DNA from: Thalassospira profundimaris
GTDB taxonomy: Bacteria; Pseudomonadota; Alphaproteobacteria; Rhodospirillales; Thalassospiraceae
DNA length: 64,000 bases
Direction: 5' to 3'
NCBI RefSeq assembly: GCF_003326795.1
Contig: NZ_JPWI01000002.1
Span: 62,001-126,000 of the forward strand
Shown here: piece after piece, positions 62,139 to 64,000 of the stretch
Numbering within the stretch: position 1 is the stretch's first letter
Layout: every line of letters starts with the position of its first letter
The notes under the pieces: generated by a model
The model's input: only the letters and a program-made list of their open reading frames with translations
What the model was told of the DNA's origin: nothing
The model's database searches: none
Translations under genes and position numbers: made by a program

Positions 62139-63809
62139 TTGGCTAAGGTCTTTGAGGTCGGAATCCGTGTGCAAGTTGCACTGGCAACCGCGCTTTTGGT
62201 TGTTGGTTTGGCGGCGCTGATGAGCTTTGTCATCAGCAAGCGCTCTGGGGCGGATTTGCAAAACCAGATTGGCATCGGGGTTTCTGATATTGCGCTTCAG
62301 ATGGCTGACGAGCTTGACCGTACGATGTGGACACACCGTGGCGAGGTTTCTGTTCTCAGCACATTACGCGTATTGCGCGAGATGCAGGACGTCCGCGAAA
62401 TCAGTTCTATTATCAACCGGTTACGCCATGAAATTCCTATATTTACCTGGATCGGTGTGCTGGATCGCGACGGCACGGTAGTTGCCGCGACGAATGATCT
62501 GCTGGTTGGGGCCAATATCGCCCAGCGCCCGGTTTTCCAATATGGCAAAAATGGTCAGTTCATCGGCGATGTTCACGATGCCAAACTGCTTGCCGAAAAA
62601 TTCCCGCTTTATAATGGCGAACCGATCCAGTTCGTTGATATCGCCGTCCCACTTGTCAATGACAGTGGCGAATTCACCGGTGTTCTTGCCACCCATCTGA
62701 GCTGGGAATGGGCCGATGCCGTCCGCAAGTCCCTGTTTAGCGGACAGGGCATTCATCAGAATGTCGATATCTTTGTGATCTCGCAGGATGGGACGGTGCT
62801 TTTGGGGGGTGATGGCAATCTGGTTGGTTCCAAGCTTTCCCTGGATGCGTTGAGTGAAGCACAGAGTAAGCATATTGGTTGGAAAATAAGCACTTGGTCT
62901 GACGGGAAAGAATATCTGACCGGTTATGCCCCGGCAGACGGGCATCTCGATTACAAAGGACTGAGCTGGTCCATTCTTGTTCGACAGCATGTCGAGGACG
63001 CTTTGGCGCCAGTCTATGACTTGCGCCGCGATATTCTGTTGTGGGGATTGCTTCTGGCTTTGGTCTTTAGCGCCATTGCATGGTGGGCTGCGGGATTTCT
63101 GGTCGGGCCTATTGGCAAGATGGTCGATGGCATCGAAGCCATGAAGCGTGGCGAAATCAGCAATCTTCCCGATGTGCGCGGGGCACGGGAAATCAACATT
63201 CTATCAAAAAACTTGCAGGCACTATTGACCAAGCTGACCGAAAAAGATGCCGCACTTGGTGAAATGAAACGTATTGCACACCATGACAAACTGACCGGTC
63301 TGGGCAACCGGTTGGCACTTGATGTCTATTTCGAGCATGCAGTTGCGCGTGCGGACCGCAAGGGGGCCGAGATCGCGGTTCTGATGCTTGATCTTGATGA
63401 CTTCAAGCCGATCAATGACCGGTTTGGTCACGCCGCAGGCGATGATGTCCTGCGCGAGGTCGCAAAACGCCTGCGCCGTTGTGTGCGCGGTGGTGATCTG
63501 GTGGCACGGCTGGGCGGTGACGAGATGGTGCTGGTTTGCCATATCGACCAGAATGGCAAGGAGGAAGCCGCCATACTGGCCGAGCGCATCCTTCATGAAA
63601 TTCTGATGCCGTTCATTACCGGCGGGAACCGTGTTTCGATCAGTATGAGCATCGGTATTGCACTATATCCCAATGACAGCCGCGAACCTGAGCAGCTTCT
63701 GGAACATGCCGATGCGGCACTTTATGCCGCCAAGGCGCGGGGCAAGAACGGATACATCGTGTTTTCCGATATCGAAGACCTGACAGACAATTCGTCGTCC
63801 TGCGCATAA
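62139..63809 (+). CDS. Membrane diguanylate cyclase with dCache-type sensor
   Basis: 556 residues from a TTG at 62139 with AGAGGA 6 bases upstream; longer starts would fall in the pcaG terminator. N-terminal helix (VALATALLVVGLAALMSFVI), periplasmic Cache-like sensor (TWIGVLDRDGTVVAATNDLL; FVDIAVPLVNDSGEFTGVLA), second helix (ILLWGLLLALVFSAIAWWAA), HAMP-like linker, then GGDEF domain: KLTGLGNRLALDV, LMLDLDDFKPINDRFGHAAG, and ARLGGDEMVLV. The active-site loop is GGDEM in place of GGDEF. The inhibitory I-site RGGD lies exactly five residues before it, so product feedback is expected. Confidence 0.9.
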   Translation: MAKVFEVGIRVQVALATALLVVGLAALMSFVISKRSGADLQNQIGIGVSDIALQMADELDRTMWTHRGEVSVLSTLRVLREMQDVREISSIINRLRHEIPIFTWIGVLDRDGTVVAATNDLLVGANIAQRPVFQYGKNGQFIGDVHDAKLLAEKFPLYNGEPIQFVDIAVPLVNDSGEFTGVLATHLSWEWADAVRKSLFSGQGIHQNVDIFVISQDGTVLLGGDGNLVGSKLSLDALSEAQSKHIGWKISTWSDGKEYLTGYAPADGHLDYKGLSWSILVRQHVEDALAPVYDLRRDILLWGLLLALVFSAIAWWAAGFLVGPIGKMVDGIEAMKRGEISNLPDVRGAREINILSKNLQALLTKLTEKDAALGEMKRIAHHDKLTGLGNRLALDVYFEHAVARADRKGAEIAVLMLDLDDFKPINDRFGHAAGDDVLREVAKRLRRCVRGGDLVARLGGDEMVLVCHIDQNGKEEAAILAERILHEILMPFITGGNRVSISMSIGIALYPNDSREPEQLLEHADAALYAAKARGKNGYIVFSDIEDLTDNSSSCA

Positions 63810-63907
63810 TCGAGTGACTGTTTGGTCTAAAGGTCGCGGGTGGTTGCGGCCAATGCAACTAGAACAGGTTTCTTGACTTTGGTTCAGGGCGTCGTAATAA
63901 GCATTTC

Positions 63908-64000
63908 ATGACAGTTTCATCAGAAAAAGATCTCGACCATCTGCGTCGGATCGGCCGAATTTGCGCGCGCGCCCGCGACGTGATGGGGGCCGCCGTTGTT
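63908..64000 (+). CDS. map: Type I methionine aminopeptidase, first 31 codons only
   Basis: Begins ATG at 63908 and runs off the window. The visible part contains SEKDLDHLRRIGRICARARD, which matches the N-terminus of type I methionine aminopeptidases in proteobacteria. The metal-binding residues lie outside. The call rests on 31 residues, so it is likely but not certain. Confidence 0.65.
   Translation, partial: MTVSSEKDLDHLRRIGRICARARDVMGAAVV

Overview
The window looks like chromosomal DNA of a free-living, probably marine alphaproteobacterium. A Thalassospira-like member of the Rhodospirillales is my best guess, inferred from gene content (TRAP transport, C-P lyase, pcaHG, KduI/KduD, BCCT) and not from a marker gene. 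It splits into an accessory left third (1 to about 23.8 kb) and a metabolic right two thirds.

Left third. The 3' end of mcrB plus mcrC (a McrBC-type modification-dependent restriction system) sits directly against a complete conjugation module, nearly all on the minus strand. Read in transcription order, the module is: a hairpin-rich non-coding region with a candidate oriT (about 23.07-23.6 kb), traK-like, small HTH regulator, traL-like ATPase, traM-like, virB2, virB3, virB4, a tiny membrane protein, virB5, virB6, a small membrane protein, virB7 lipoprotein, virB8, virB9, virB10, a cysteine-rich secreted repeat protein, virB11, virD4, an 82-residue protein, an ArdC/zincin/Toprim fusion, two unknowns, traJ-like and a MOBP relaxase. 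Processing genes are IncP-like and the pilus machine is VirB-like. Many junctions are 4-base ATGA or TAATG overlaps, so the block looks translationally coupled. Two plus-strand genes (16.3-17.2 kb) interrupt it. No virB1, integrase or replication gene is in view.

Middle. A MacA-MacB-TolC type tripartite exporter is followed by its probable two-component system (23.9-30.3 kb). A uronate locus follows (30.5-40.3 kb): GH105 unsaturated uronyl hydrolase, TRAP transporter (DctP, DctQ, DctM), KduD, LacI-type regulator, KduI and a large unassigned 822-residue protein that may be a new carbohydrate-active enzyme. Together they would import unsaturated oligouronides, release 4-deoxy-5-ketouronate, isomerise it (KduI) and reduce it (KduD) toward 2-keto-3-deoxygluconate. 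L-lactate dehydrogenase, an esterase, a universal stress protein paired with a BCCT transporter, a META-domain lipoprotein and an Ldh-family oxidoreductase lie between 40.5 and 46.9 kb.

Right. A full phosphonate (C-P lyase) locus occupies 47-58.8 kb: phnCDE, a hexapeptide acyltransferase and a 2H-phosphoesterase-like gene on the plus strand, converging on phnGHIJKLMN on the minus strand, with phnF divergent from phnG. A Pho-box-like repeat precedes phnC and a PhnF-like site lies between phnG and phnF. After this come a UPF0126 membrane protein, a LysR regulator divergent from pcaHG (protocatechuate 3,4-dioxygenase), a membrane diguanylate cyclase with an intact I-site, and the first codons of map. 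I saw no tRNA, rRNA, CRISPR array or insertion sequence.
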